Part shown: piece after piece, positions 36,001-47,371 of the stretch
Numbering within the stretch: position 1 is the stretch's first letter
Layout: every line of letters starts with the position of its first letter
NCBI GenBank assembly: GCA_016165875.1
Contig: JABBOT010000001.1
Span: 11,907,306-11,971,305, forward strand
DNA length: 64,000 bases
DNA from: Acanthopleura granulata
Lineage: Eukaryota > Mollusca > Polyplacophora > Chitonida > Chitonidae
Direction: 5' to 3'
Made by a program: the position numbers and the translations under genes
Notes under the pieces: generated by a model
Told to the model about the DNA's origin: nothing
What the model saw: only the letters and a program-made list of their open reading frames with translations
Databases searched by the model: none

Positions 36001-39000
36001 ACAGGCAGGTAGAATAGCAAGTTCGTTTCACTCAGCGTGCTGGGAATTCTTTTAGAAACAGACAAGCGTCAAATGAATTAAACTTTCATTCAGAGTACAG
36101 AATAAAGAGAATAAACTTTACATAATGTAAAATCGCACAACTGTGAGCCTTGATGTCTGTCGGCAATGGTTCTGTATGATAGTTAAGAACTGGTGCCAGA
36201 TGGCTTGGTTGAAACTGCGCATGCTAATGATTACCAATACATATGGTAGCTATCCGATCACAGATAGGGGAGTGGCAGAGAGTGTGTTCATCCCCCAGCC
36301 GCTTCCGTATTGAGGCTCGAGATGTGGGCGATCAGCAATAAACACGAAATGCGAAATGTTTCGGTTTGGATTGATTTGCGTCATTCACATGTAGCCGTGT
36401 CGAAAATAATGGAAAGGAAACCAGCCAAGTTAAAACAGTAGAGGTATTAGGGTTGGATTAGAGTTGGGGAAGGGGAAAGCGGGAAGGAGGCCCAATAGGG
36501 ACCGACCAGACTTTAATACGTACAGAACCTTGCCTTCTATTCGTGATGGCGGCATTAACCTACACATTCGGCAATTGCCAAAGTCGATAAAAGGAAGCAC
36601 CTTAACAGCTAGATATTCTGCATTCTTCGACAACCTGCTTTCTTGGAACGGAAAAAGCATCCATTGGCCAATTTAGAAAATACGACTCTTGGAAAATAAA
36701 ATTACATCACAGTTCCGCCAAAATCTATAAATTCCATACACGCCAAGAAGCCCCCCACTCGACCCCCTTTTCGGTTCTATTAGACTTCCTTCCGGAAACT
36801 GAGCGCCTTAACCACCAATCAAACCAATACATAAAATATGAGCTCTGTGAAAGCGTGATACAAAATTAAAAAACTGCAGTACTATTTCATACCACGTCAG
36901 TCAAACGCTTTCCCCAAGCAGCTGAATGCGTTATCGGATCTATGGCAGAGCCATATAGTACAGACCATGTCTGTCATGGGGGCATCTTTGGCACGTCGAC
37001 ATTAACCATTTATACATAGGCAGCGTAACTTGACCGTTCCTTGCTGAGAAGTTTTTATAGAGCAGATACTGGGCGGCACTTGACTGTACAAAAAACACTG
37101 CAAGCTATCACATACCCTCCTTCAAAGCTCTCAAACACAAAGGATATCTATAACCTAGCTTTAGGCTGAGAATGCAATTGCGGGGCTACTGGATGTCAAA
37201 ACCGACTACACCAACTAATTTATTTTGACCCACAGATCTGAAATTGTGTACGAAATCCAAATAATTATTGTCCAGTTTTCATAAACGAATTTTCGTAAAG
37301 CTTTCCCGCCAGAAGCATCAATTTTGGCCAATCTATTTCCCAAGATATAACCATAGACCTTGGTCGAATCGGGTTCCAATTTCAAATTTTTGTCGCCATT
37401 TTCAGTCTGGGTCTGCCCGGTTGTCGAAATTTGTAAATAAAAAAGTAGGGTTTAGAAATTGTCACACCTATGGCCAACTTCTATATGAGATTCCATAGCA
37501 CAGATTTTTTGAAGTCTGATGACTCATGCTTGATGATAAAACACCTGTGCACATGGTTTGATACTGGCCACATCTTATGCTTGGGGTGTACATCTCCCTC
37601 TGTACAACACAGATGTAATATGATGTCCGAAATGAGACCATGCATGCAGCTGCAGTGAGAAAAGGCGTATGCTGGGGATCAGCAGACATACCCTTCCCAT
37701 ATGATACGCTTCCTGTTACGATAAGGTTTTCTGCTTGGAATATTTCACCCAACCGTCCATATACGCCCATAGATAAGGCAACCACCCGCCCCCATACCGG
37801 CCCATATAAAAAGGCACTAATGGGCGTAATGGGATAACAACAAGGCTGTTTGACCAAAGGCTGGTCGCGCTAGCTCAGCGCAATGCCGGAGGTACCTCTA
37901 GCCAATGCGGTCGCAGTGAGTTCAAGTCTTGCTCATGTTTTCTTCCTCTCCGTAAATGGGAAGCTTTTTAGATGATCGCGGGTTTCCCTGAGCTCTGCCC
38001 GGTTTTTTGGCACCGTGATGCTGGCCGGCGTGATATGAGTGAAATATTCTTGAATGTTTCAATTCTAACAGAGGTCCAGTATTATGCTAAAAGTGTAAGT
38101 GCCCCAAACCTATGTGATGCGCAGTATATATTTTACCCATATTCTAAATGCCTCAAGCCTAGTAGATGTCCAGTGCATGGTCCTCATATAAACGGCCAAT
38201 GTACATTACTAGTAAGCTTTCTGAAGCAAAAAAAAAAAAAATACAAGGGAACATTTTACCATAAGCCATGAAACAAATCGCTGGTTATTTCCCATTTACC
38301 GACTCCATCCGTTCTATGTGGTTTGAATGCAAAGACTCCCGGGGCGTGTAGCAGAGCGAGCATGTCGCCTACGTACGTTACCGAAGCGCCAAGCATCGGT
38401 CCCATAGGAGTCCACGTTGATAATTTCACAACAAATAACAGCTGGACCCCTGACTTTTAGTAAGTTTTAGTAAGCTTTCGCTGATCCGAAATCCCAACAG
38501 AAATCTAATTGTAAAGTAGTCTTCCTTACATACGGCGTAAAACATCAATTCCTTACATAAATAAATATAAACATACGTGTAAGTTGTCTTACTGGTACTG
38601 TGGCACGATGTGTATACTGTGTTACATTTAACAACTTTGTTCTTAACGACCGTCTAAGAACACTGGACTGATACGGTTGTCCTAACCTTAAGGTTATCTT
38701 TGCTGGCATAGTAATACGCAGAAGAGGTCAGGAATAGTCCTATACCACTGACCCCAAACTTCGGTTGAGATGATGAGTTGACTAATTTAATTTCCTCAAA
38801 GGTAAACAAACACAGACTGCATTTTGGGCAAGACGAAAAGCTGGCCTCAGACAATCAGTCAGCGTGTCGACCAAAGCCTCTATTTTTCGCAGTGAGTGTA
38901 TCGTTTGTACCCATAGTGCTGATAGCATTTGCACTTGTGGGCTTACAGAAGCACTGCCTGTGCTAGAGTGTGGCCGTCAGCACCGAGTCTAGATTGTCAG

Positions 39001-42000
39001 GTAACATGGTGAACAAGAGATAAGTCTCTCCCGCTACCAACTCTTCACAAATCAGAAATAACCACTATGAAGGTTCCTCCTTCATTTTGTTAGCCCACAA
39101 GACCTCCCTTGTTTATCTGTTTGAAAATTCAAACATTCTTTTTCTCCGCTCTTGCAATGCTCGTGACAAAGACGACAATGTAGTATGTATGTAAACCACT
39201 GGTGAGAGTCCTGTTACGTCAACACGCCCACATCGTGGTACGCTGTCTGAGGCAATGGCGCTTGTCTAGGAGGTTGCGTGATATCTTCCTCATGACCTAC
39301 TCAGGCAGACACGCGATCAAAAAGGCCCTATACCGTGGGTGGCACGCCCAACTAACATTTACAACACACATGTATAGCGTTTTAGAAAAGTATACCATGA
39401 AGAATTCACCGAATGGCTTTCAAAGAACTACTGTTTATATATTGTTTCTTGCAATGAAACCTGAACGAGTAAATTATGAACACATCTGAATCATTCTGAC
39501 AGAACAGAACGTGGATCAGTGGAAAGATGTGTCACTGTAACCAAGAGGCGTGTCACTGTAACCAAGAGACATAGGTTGTGCTGGTTCACTACTCATCTTG
39601 GACACTTGCCGTGTATCGATCACACGTGGGAAGTATTCCTAACTTGCTAAAGGGCGAAGGTTTGCCTCAGGCTACTCCGGCTTCCTCCTTCCATATAAAA
39701 CTGAGCAACTTTAAAATGAAAAACTTTGGGATAATTCATCTCCGCGTGGGGAATTATAGTTGTTCATTTTGTTGAAGTTTTGTGCAGTTCAAAGCAATAT
39801 GCAACAGTTTCCATATGTTCAGTGATTGACTGGTTGTTTCAGTGGAGGAGGCGCCATTCGAGCATCATGAAGTCCGGATCCGGAAGGACAGATGGGTGAC
39901 GGCGGAGTTCCGGGTCTCGGAGGAGCTCCTGGGCAGGTCAGTACATGTATACTCGACTAGTAAATGTAAATCCGGTTAGTAAGTGTACACTCGGTTTGTA
40001 AGTGTATACTCAGGGAGTAAATGTATATCTGGTTAATAGGTGTAGGCTATACTCGGTTAGTAAGTGTATACTCGGCCAGTAAATGTATTCTGTACTCAGA
40101 CAGCAAGTGTATACTCAGTCAATAAGTGTATACTCGGCCAGTAAACGTATACTCGACAAGCAAGTGTACACCAGTGAAGAGCAGGAGTGTGTGAGTCCTA
40201 AGGATGATCTTGTAGTAAGAGAAAAAAATGGGAGAGCTTTTTCTGCTTAAAAAACGGAACAGTGAATAGTCCTCTGAAAACAGACACATACATGTGGTGA
40301 AATATTGTCTTATCTATGCATTAAATCTGTGTCTTATTTCTCGATGCAGTGTGTTATGAGCGAATATTCACACATTAACGCTCTGCATCATACAGATACA
40401 GATATTTCTGTCATTTTTACTTATCATGTTTTATGACAACTGCTTTATACCTATGCTTGTGTTTACCTGTAGAATGAACCCTAGCTAATTATAATACAAT
40501 GAAGGCATTGAGGTTTGTCGCATTGAACCCATATATACCTGGAACTGTCTCTAAACCGGTGACCCTGTTTGTCTTGTCACAGGGGGAAGTTTGGAGAGGT
40601 GAAGCAGTGCCGCGAGATGCGAAGTGGCCGAGTACTAGCGGCTAAGTTCATAGATCTCGATGGTATGATGGACCGGAAAGAGATTGTCAACGAAGTGAAC
40701 ATCATGAAGAAACTACAGCATCCCAGGTTGCTTCAACTCTACGCAGCCTTTGAGAATAACAAACAAATATGTCTGGTCACCGAATTGTAAGTATATCGAA
40801 CTGTTTTGTAACGTGTGAGTGGAAACAATTTTTAGAATTCCACTTTCCGTTGAAAGAAACTTTGTTCTTTTGATCTCATTTTAAGAAATTGAGGCACAAA
40901 ATATTAAGCAGGCTCCAGTTTTGCCAGTTTTTCGCATTTTCGCATCATGTATATCCGATTGTCGTTTTCAGAATCACTGGCGGGGAGTTGTTTGAGCGTG
41001 TGATAAACGATGATTTCATTCTGACAGAGAAGGCGTGTATCGTGTTCATGAGACAGATATGTGAAGGCGTCAACTTTATGCACACAAAGAGTATTGTTCA
41101 CTTAGACCTTAAGGTAAGTATCGAAAGAGCTAATCTCTGAGGGATTGGGCTTTACGCACACACACCATGGTTCATTTAGGCCCCATGATGAATCTGAAAA
41201 GGGCATACTTATGACGGAATCGACTTTATGCACAAACAGAATGCACTACACTTAGGACTCCGTGGTAAATCTGAAAAGGGCAACTCCGTGAGGGAGTCGA
41301 CAGACAAACAGATATTACCTCTGTCAAACAAAAACTTTTCTATGGTGTTATATTTAAATTCGGTTTTATTCTCTTTTTTGTCCAGCCGGAGAACATTTTG
41401 TGTTTATCTAGAGAAGGGAACAGAATCAAAATCATCGATTTCGGCTTAGCGCGGGAGTACGTGCCCAAAGAAGATCTCCGTGTCATGTTCGGCACCCCTG
41501 AATTCACCGCACCGGAAGTGGTTAACTTTGATAATATCACCTTGGCAACAGACTTGTGGAGCGTTGGTGTTATATGCTATGTTTTGTAAGTATTAAAAAG
41601 GATATATCAGCCTGATAAATCTCTTATTTGCGACGAATCTGAGAAATGTCGAAACTCCCATAATAACATTCACAGGAAAGTGTTTTTTCGGAAAACTGTT
41701 AAGCCGTTGTGTAATGAAATCCTGCAGACACAGTGTGATTATTCTGTTATATTTATCGATGTACGAAAAATACAGGATCATCTCATCCTAAGAGGGCTCT
41801 TACGACACGATACGATGTGATACTATATCAGGATATATGATATTTTCAGATTTTTGTTTTACTTTAGGGGTAAATTTAAATCTAATGGAGAACTAAAACT
41901 CTTTCCCGCCTTTATCGAGTGGCCTAAAGCTATGAACTCTTCTGTTGTGTGTCTATGAAACTCTTTGCTATGTACATACTCTGTAAAACGACTGTACACA

Positions 42001-44170
42001 ATTTTGCGCATCCACATGCAATACATGTATATGAGTGATACACGAATTGTATAGAATGATACTCACGTCATTGTGGATGTATTTGATCCCAGATTTGAAC
42101 TGCGCCGTTCATTATAACTATTTTCCCTGCCATTGTCAGACTTTCAGGTTTCTCGCCATTCGTGGGGAAGACAGATGCACAGACATTGTGTAATGTTACC
42201 ATGGCCAAGTGGGATTTCAACATCGAAGAATTTGACGACATTTCAAAGGATGCTAAGGCCTTTATATCAGCTCTGCTAGTTAAAGAACCCAAGTAAGACT
42301 GACGGTTTATTGCTTTAAAGTCCTTAAATTTATGAAATATTATATGTACCGAAATACCACGATAACTACAAGTGTATTAGCCTACAACTCAGTAACTTTG
42401 TGACTTTTCGGTTTCTGATTGGTTATGAACTAGTATATTTGTGGCGTTGCAAGTCGCTAATACAAAATGATGGTTAAATAAAGGATAGTTCTGACATCAT
42501 TTCTGTCAACGTTGCCATTTACCAAACATTTGGGGATAGTAGATTTGTGATAGTTCTTCTCTGTGAGTAAGGCAGTTCTTTCTGCACGTTCCATCATATG
42601 TTTACCCTATGTTTGCTATGCTTCCAGAAAACGAATGACGGCCCCGCAGTGTTTAGAGCATACGTGGTTAAGGGTAAGCATTTCCTGACATTTTCGGCTT
42701 ATTCCATTTTGTCCATTCAATGGAAAAATATCAGAACCTTTAAGTTCTATTCAGTTAATTGTGCTTTACGTTGTACAAAATAATATTTCACTCATATTAC
42801 CGCGACCAGCATTACAGTAAGAGGGAAAAGGGGAGAGCCCGAGGGAAACCCACGACAATTCGCCGACCTTCTCACGTACGGGCGAAGATGAAGCCAGTGT
42901 GAGCTGACTTGAACTCACAGCGACTGCATTTGTGGGAGGCTCCTAAGTCCTTGTTCTGCACTAGCACGCTAATCCCTCGGCCAATGAGGCAACTTTTGTT
43001 AAGTTTGAACATGTCGATACTTAAATGACAAATGACAACGTATGAAAATTTACAACATATATATGACTCTTGTAACTATAAGTTACATATTGATAGATTC
43101 ATCGGAAAGGTGTGTATATGCAGCAGCGTGTATGATCTTGCTGTTTTCAATGGCATTAAACTACAACCAAATAAATAAATGCATCACGCCTTTCAGAGAT
43201 CAGTCAAGCGAACGTACAGACCACCAGAGAGAAGCTTATCCAAGAAGAAACTAAAACGATTTGTTTTCCGACGAAAATGGCAGGTGAGTGTTAACAGAGG
43301 CAGGTGTAATTATGTACAGGGTTCACGCAAAATGTCCGAATCTAGTTTCTATGTTTCAAGTAGGATTTGTGTTTATTCAGAGATCCGGTATAGGGCCCAC
43401 CGTTGCAACATGTTGGCTAAAGTTCAAAAATTCCTTGAGGTTCTGGAAGACTTACTTACCTTTGCTACATTCGTCAACCTGATGTTAATTCGAACTACCA
43501 ATCAGAAACTATTGCAATAGTACGTTAAAGGTTTCAACCGTAGGGTTCACATATATTAAGAGATGAAGCTCAAACTAAAAGTAGACTGCTGACATTTGCA
43601 CCTTCTATTATGTAGCACAGTGACTTAGGCAAGACAGAAAGCATGTTAGTGGCGATCGTAGCTGTCTTCTGAGGTCATTTCTCCCGAATGGTGACACCCT
43701 GTTGATCCCGACATTCGTAGACCACTAGCCTTAATCATAAAGGGTCCATTCAGGTCGGTAATGGCAAGACCACTGACCAATTATTAATAAGTATACGGTG
43801 CTTCGACGACCGTTGTGAAGGGTTTTCTGCTTTTCACACTCACAGAAAGGAAGTTTTTATGTACTGATCAAGTAAGGTGTTCTCTGTTCTTCACATTTAA
43901 AGAACAACATTGTGAAGGTTCATCTAGTAAGGTGTTTTCTGTTCTTGATATTTAGAGAAGGATTTTTTGTAAACTGACCTACTCAGATGTTTTCTGTTCT
44001 TGACACTTACGAAAGAACGTTTTTTATACTGACCTAGTCAGTTGTTTTCTGTTCTTCACATTTGGAGAAAGCTTTGTAGACTGGCCTAGTAATGTGCTTT
44101 ATATTCTTCGTTTTTACAGAAAGCTGTTAATGCTATGTTGGCGCTGAAGAGGTTGGGTGTCAAGTTGTGA
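33043..44170 (+). CDS. myosin light chain kinase-like Ca2+/calmodulin-dependent Ser/Thr kinase, 377 aa, ten exons
   Basis: Coding exons: 33043-33131, 35610-35677, 39843-39936, 40583-40786, 40972-41113, 41386-41585, 42140-42292, 42628-42673, 43197-43283, 44120-44170. All borders are GT-AG and phases agree, giving 1134 nt. Residues 1-76 are an acidic leader; the kinase domain spans about 77-332. The core is complete: glycine loop GRGKFGEV (83-90), Lys105 in LAAKF, helix-C Glu121, HLDLKPEN (195-202, Asp197), DFG (217-219), GTPEFTAPE (235-243) and KRMTAPQCLEHTWL. HLDLK rather than HRDLK is typical of the MLCK/titin/DAPK group. A basic tail, KKKLKRFVFRRKWQ then KAVNAMLALKRLG, supplies a calmodulin-binding helix. 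The protein should phosphorylate myosin regulatory light chain in a Ca2+-dependent way. It lacks the Ig/Fn3 domains of long MLCKs, so it resembles compact MYLK2/3/4-type kinases. The start ATG is the only one in exon 1. Confidence 0.9.
33132..35334 (+). other. first intron of the kinase gene (left part)
   Basis: Starts with a strong GTAAGT donor. Contains A-rich low complexity near 33310-33335. A minus-strand open frame at 33804-34106 has protein-like composition but no recognised family or splice support. Confidence 0.6.
35335..35620. repeat. tandem copies of an intron-exon boundary at exon 2 of the kinase
   Basis: Acceptor-like words followed by a similar downstream sequence occur at 35343 (CTTCAG/TTAGTTCATCC), 35409 (CTAGCAG/TACCATGGGTTTG), 35465 (CTTGCAG/TACCGTGGGTTTAT), 35536 (CCTACAG/TGCCATGG) and 35609, the real site (CTTGCAG/TACCGTGGGTTTAT). 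Spacings are 66, 56, 71 and 73 bp. Intervening sequence is also shared (CGTTGTAAT.AGTAATGGTTTAA). The repeat unit thus contains intron end, acceptor and exon start. Confidence 0.8.
37862..38060 (+). mobile_element. tRNA-derived SINE, nearly full length
   Basis: A tRNA-like head with A-box-like TAGCTCAGCGC (37871) and B-box-like GAGTTCAAGTC (37918) is followed by the shared body (CTTCCTCTCCGTAAATGGGAA, CTCTGCCCGGTTTT, GATGCTGGCCGGCGTGAT) and the tail start GAAATATTCTTGA. It corresponds in reverse orientation to the copies at 42782 and 55733. Confidence 0.75.
38528..38575 (+). mobile_element. SINE 3'-tail fragment
   Basis: TACGGCGTAAAACATCAATT followed by ATAAATAAAT matches the family's 3' end. 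The body is missing or unrecognisable. Confidence 0.45.
39933..40178. repeat. ~20-bp tandem array starting at the exon 3 donor of the kinase
   Basis: The donor sequence GGTCAGTACATGTATACTCG is itself the first unit of a series of about eleven copies such as GGTTAGTAAGTGTACACTCG, GGTTAGTAAGTGTATACTCG and GGCCAGTAAACGTATACTCG. Several copies keep a GT at the donor position. Confidence 0.8.
41139..41312. repeat. decayed tandem copies of the 3' end of kinase exon 5 and its donor
   Basis: Exon 5 ends with CAACTTTATGCACACAAAGA, then TTCACTTAGACCTTAAGGTA. Two intronic copies follow: GGGCTTTACGCACACACACC...TTCATTTAGG (41148 on) and ATCGACTTTATGCACAAACA...CACTTAGGACTCCGTGGTAA (41219 on), plus a partial start near 41289. 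The aligned TTTATGCACA words lie at 41075, 41151 and 41225 (76 and 74 bp apart). Confidence 0.8.
42782..42992 (-). mobile_element. tRNA-derived SINE in intron 8 of the kinase gene
   Basis: Read on the plus strand it shows AATATTTCACTCATATTACC, GAGAGCCCGAGGGAAACCCA, CTTGAACTCACAGCGACTGC and a tRNA-like end (GCACGCTAATCCCTCGGCCA). This is the reverse complement of the element at 37862-38060. It is inserted antisense to the kinase. Confidence 0.75.
43197..44170 (+). other. calmodulin-binding autoregulatory tail of the kinase (exons 9 and 10)
   Basis: Residues 349-374 form a basic amphipathic helix split between the two last exons. Trp360, Val364, Met367 and Leu373 sit at positions 1, 5, 8 and 14, the classical MLCK calmodulin-binding spacing; the preceding FRRKWQK matches the RRKWQK signature of vertebrate MLCKs. 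The exon border falls just after Gln361, so skipping the last exon would remove most of the site. Confidence 0.8.
43825..44119. repeat. ~55-bp tandem copies of the acceptor region of the kinase's last exon
   Basis: The pattern GTTTTCTGTTCTTCACATTT, A(C)AG/AAAG..., T(G)TACTGACCTAGTAAG repeats with junction-equivalent positions at about 43845 (CTCACAG/AAAGGAAG), 43902, 43957 (TTAGAG/AAGGATT), 44011, 44067 (TTGGAG/AAAGCTTTG) and the real site 44119 (TTTACAG/AAAGCTGTTAATG). Spacings are 52-57 bp. Confidence 0.8.
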
Positions 44171-45140
44171 GCACGAAGAGCGAATTTTTTCTGGTAAGAT
44201 GCCTTTCCCCAAAATCTTATTCTGGATCCTAAATAATTCATCCTGCATAGGAAATAAACAACCGTACTATTATATGAAGGTCTTGAATGCGGCGCTGAAC
44301 AAATAAATACTTTTACATAGCTTTCTTATGAAAGAATAGTTTAAAATAAAATAAAAAATTTTTAAAAAAAATACAACTTCCAAGTGTCACCAACTGGATA
44401 AATACTGCTCGAATGGCCTTACTCTAGGCTCAGGGGGAATAACTCCATAGCAGAATAGACTGTGTCACGAAGTGATGACCTGCACTTTTAAAACCAAAAT
44501 GCCCTCTTGATTTTGTTGAGGATTTTTTCTTAAACACCTTTTCTTTGATCATTTTGCAGGACATTTCCAAGAAGTGGACATGGGATAATACGCATGCCTC
44601 AACACCGTTCCCATGGCAATGACCAGGGTGCCATATATCACGTATGGTGTTTGATCGTTACCAGGCCGACTCAAGGTGGTGTCGAACACCTACGATGGAT
44701 GGGCGGGGCATATGGTCGTGACTGACAGTTCCTTAGTAGCCAATCCCTTATATAAAGATTCCCCATACCTCCGCGTGACTTCTACACAGAAGACTCCTTG
44801 GACCACAACATAATGATGTAAAGAAAACTTAACGGCTGGGGCTTTGTTAAAGCTGGAGATAAAAATTATCGCCACAAGTTGGAATCTCTTTAACTTGTGT
44901 GCAAGCTTTCAGAAACACAATCCAGTTTTCATGTAGGAACCTTGAGTCTAATGAACAACTTTGATTATAATATTAGTATGGATCAGAGGATTCCACTGAA
45001 CTTTTCAAAGAGAAAATTGTTCGCTCACCTGCACATTTGTCTTTGAACTCATTTGTTTCTTTCGTAGAAGTAGAATGTCCTTTAGTTAGCCATTGTTGAT
45101 CGTGTTTTTCACATTTTTTTCAAATCTGTGCCAAGCGAGA
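44171..45140 (+). other. 3' UTR and 3' flank of the kinase gene, with a possible UTR intron
   Basis: After TGA at 44168 a CTG/GTAAGA donor (44194) and a pyrimidine-rich ATTTTGCAG acceptor (44559) suggest a 366-bp intron in the 3' UTR. The site of polyadenylation is not clear. Confidence 0.4.
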
Positions 45141-45146
45141 GAAAAG

Positions 45147-45440
45147 TATCTACACAATATCGATTTAATGTACCTACATGATATCGATGTAATGTAACTA
45201 CACGATATCCATATAAAATGTAACTACGTGTTATCGACACAATGTAATTACAAAATGTCAATTTAATTTATCTACATGACCGATTTATTTTATCAACACG
45301 ATATCAATTTAATATAGCTACACCATATCGATATAATGTATCTAAACGGTATCGATTTAATGTACCTACACGATATCGATTAAATGTATCTTCACGATAT
45401 CGATTTAATAGATCTACACGATATCTATTTAATGTAGGCT
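45147..45440. repeat. 24-bp tandem array (CTACACGATATCGATTTAATGTA)
   Basis: About twelve diverged copies of CTACACGATATCGATTTAAT plus GTAC follow each other. GATATC and ATCGAT palindromes are recurrent. Confidence 0.85.
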
Positions 45441-45494
45441 TATGTATTACATGCACAATATTGATATATTGTTTTCCCTAAACCGTTGACGTAT

Positions 45495-45672
45495 ATGGCT
45501 TAGTCTAACTATAGCTTATTGTCTACCTGTAGCGTATAGTCTACCTGTAGCTTATAATCTGCCTGTAGCTTATAGTCTACCTGTAGCTTATAATCTACTT
45601 GTAGCTTATAATCTACCTGTAGCATATAGTCTACTTGTAGCTTATAGTCTACCCGTATAGTCTACCTTAGAT
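45495..45672. repeat. 18-bp tandem array (AGTCTACCTGTAGCTTAT)
   Basis: About nine copies of AGTCTACCTGTAGCTTAT with few changes, only about 55 bp after the 24-bp array. CTACCTGTAG is close to palindromic. Confidence 0.85.
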
Positions 45673-47370
45673 CAAGACGTCTACTCTACCATTTATATAA
45701 ACACAATGTGAACACCGTAAGTGACCGAATGTGTGGAGGGTGTCAGAGGTGGAATGAACATTTCCTCATACTAAAATATCATACTTTTCGTTATTTCTAC
45801 TATTCATTCATTCAAATATTACATTGATGATCTGCTTTCTTATATGTTCTAATATGTTCTATATTTTTTTTCAATTATGTGTTTATTCAAGATGTCTTAA
45901 TGTATTGGCATATGAATTTGCAATTCCATTTTTAATGTGCTAAAAAACTGCTGTAGGATAAAAGACGAATCCACAAACTCGAAATGAGAAAACTGAAACC
46001 TATAAAGACCGATATCCAAATACAATATTCTCTCCCGTAGACAAAGTACAAATTATTCGACTTAGGGACAGTCTGTTTTCCCCGAAAGGCCGAGAGTGTT
46101 ATTAACTGTGTCATAGATTGTTTATTCTGTTAAATACTCCCATTAATAGGTTTGAATGAATAATATTAAATTGTCAATTTGATATAAATTCTCTCCCAAC
46201 CACTGATGTTGTTATTGTTTCTTCGTTTCACATTTGGGAAAGGGGACAGCGAAATGACATGATGCCACGCGAAGCATATGGTCTACAGGGAGATGTTCGG
46301 AATATGTGGGATACTGAACACTTCAAATAGAAACGACCTGCGGACTGAAACTTCAGTTGACCTAGAACATGTGTATAATGCGTTATAAACACAGCATCAC
46401 AATATATACGTGTTCACCTAAAACAGTTGTAAATCTTAACTAAGTAATCATACGGCCGTTGAAAAGAAATTGACATTATCATGGAAAGGAAGGAGTTCAA
46501 TGTTGGCCTTGGATATGGTTATCCAAGTCGGCCGTGGGGCAGTTTGCATAGTTCCAATTTCGGTGAAGCCACTTGTTTTTGACCAGTATGGCCTAGCGCG
46601 ACGTCGGAAAAGCTCTCCAGTAAAGTGCCAAAAATCAGTGGATTATTCCGGGCAATCCGGTCGTGGATCGGTATAATTTGCAATAACCTTTCAAGGGCTA
46701 TAACAAAGATATGATGTCTGGGACTGAAGAGTAAGTAGATGTCTGCAAAAATAACTGCTGAGGAGAGATTCCAAGTCATTATGCATTAAAAGTGTTTATA
46801 GCCTCACCGTCCAACACATCCTCCGCCAAAAGTTTTCACACGACACAATGTTTTACTTCTAGGTACCATTCAACGACAAATCAGCCATATGTAATGATTG
46901 TCAGAGCATTTATCGAACTCTCACGCGTGTTTCCAAACATTCCCCCAAAATAACTGAATAATTTCGTTTGGGACATGGTAGTATTTGCGCCGTAAATCTG
47001 CTTGGCTCGATTCCACTATAGTTTGTTGCCACTGAATTTGTGTGGTTGGCGAGAGTGTTCTGTAACGTGACTATTTCCTCCCAATTGTACATGGTTTCCT
47101 TCAACCTTCGCCTGGCCATTTCTGTGTGCTTGGAGGTAATACTTGGAGGGTTTTCCACATGAAGCACTGTTTTCAATGTCGTGCACTGGAGACAGTAGTT
47201 GTTTTTATTATGAAATGACAGTTGTGTTGTAAAATACACGACTCTAGACAAGGCACCTAATTCAGAGGTCATTTCCCCAATGTTCTTAATACGTGGGGCT
47301 TAATCGTGTGTTCTTCAGAAAACAGTCACTTCAGCGATTAGTTTTAAATTGAACACACCTTCAGGGCAAC
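45673..47370. other. long stretch without recognised genes
   Basis: Two neighbouring minus open frames, 46519-46779 and 46910-47272 (120 codons), have protein-like composition but match no family I recognise and have no supported splice sites. They could be a decayed element ORF. Confidence 0.3.
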
Positions 47371-47371
47371 G

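Larger units (their letters stand above)
35678..39842 (+). other. second intron of the kinase gene (4.2 kb)
   Basis: Runs from a GTAAGA donor to the TTGTTTCAG acceptor. It holds a SINE (37862-38060), a SINE tail (38528-38575) and short open frames without support, including 38778-38966, which ends in a hydrophobic segment. Confidence 0.65.

Noticed and set aside
37862..37930. Possible tRNA gene
   Set aside because: It is the tRNA-derived head of a SINE whose body and tail follow.
46519..47272. Two minus open frames of 86 and 120 codons
   Set aside because: No recognised domain, splice sites or codon pattern supporting a gene.
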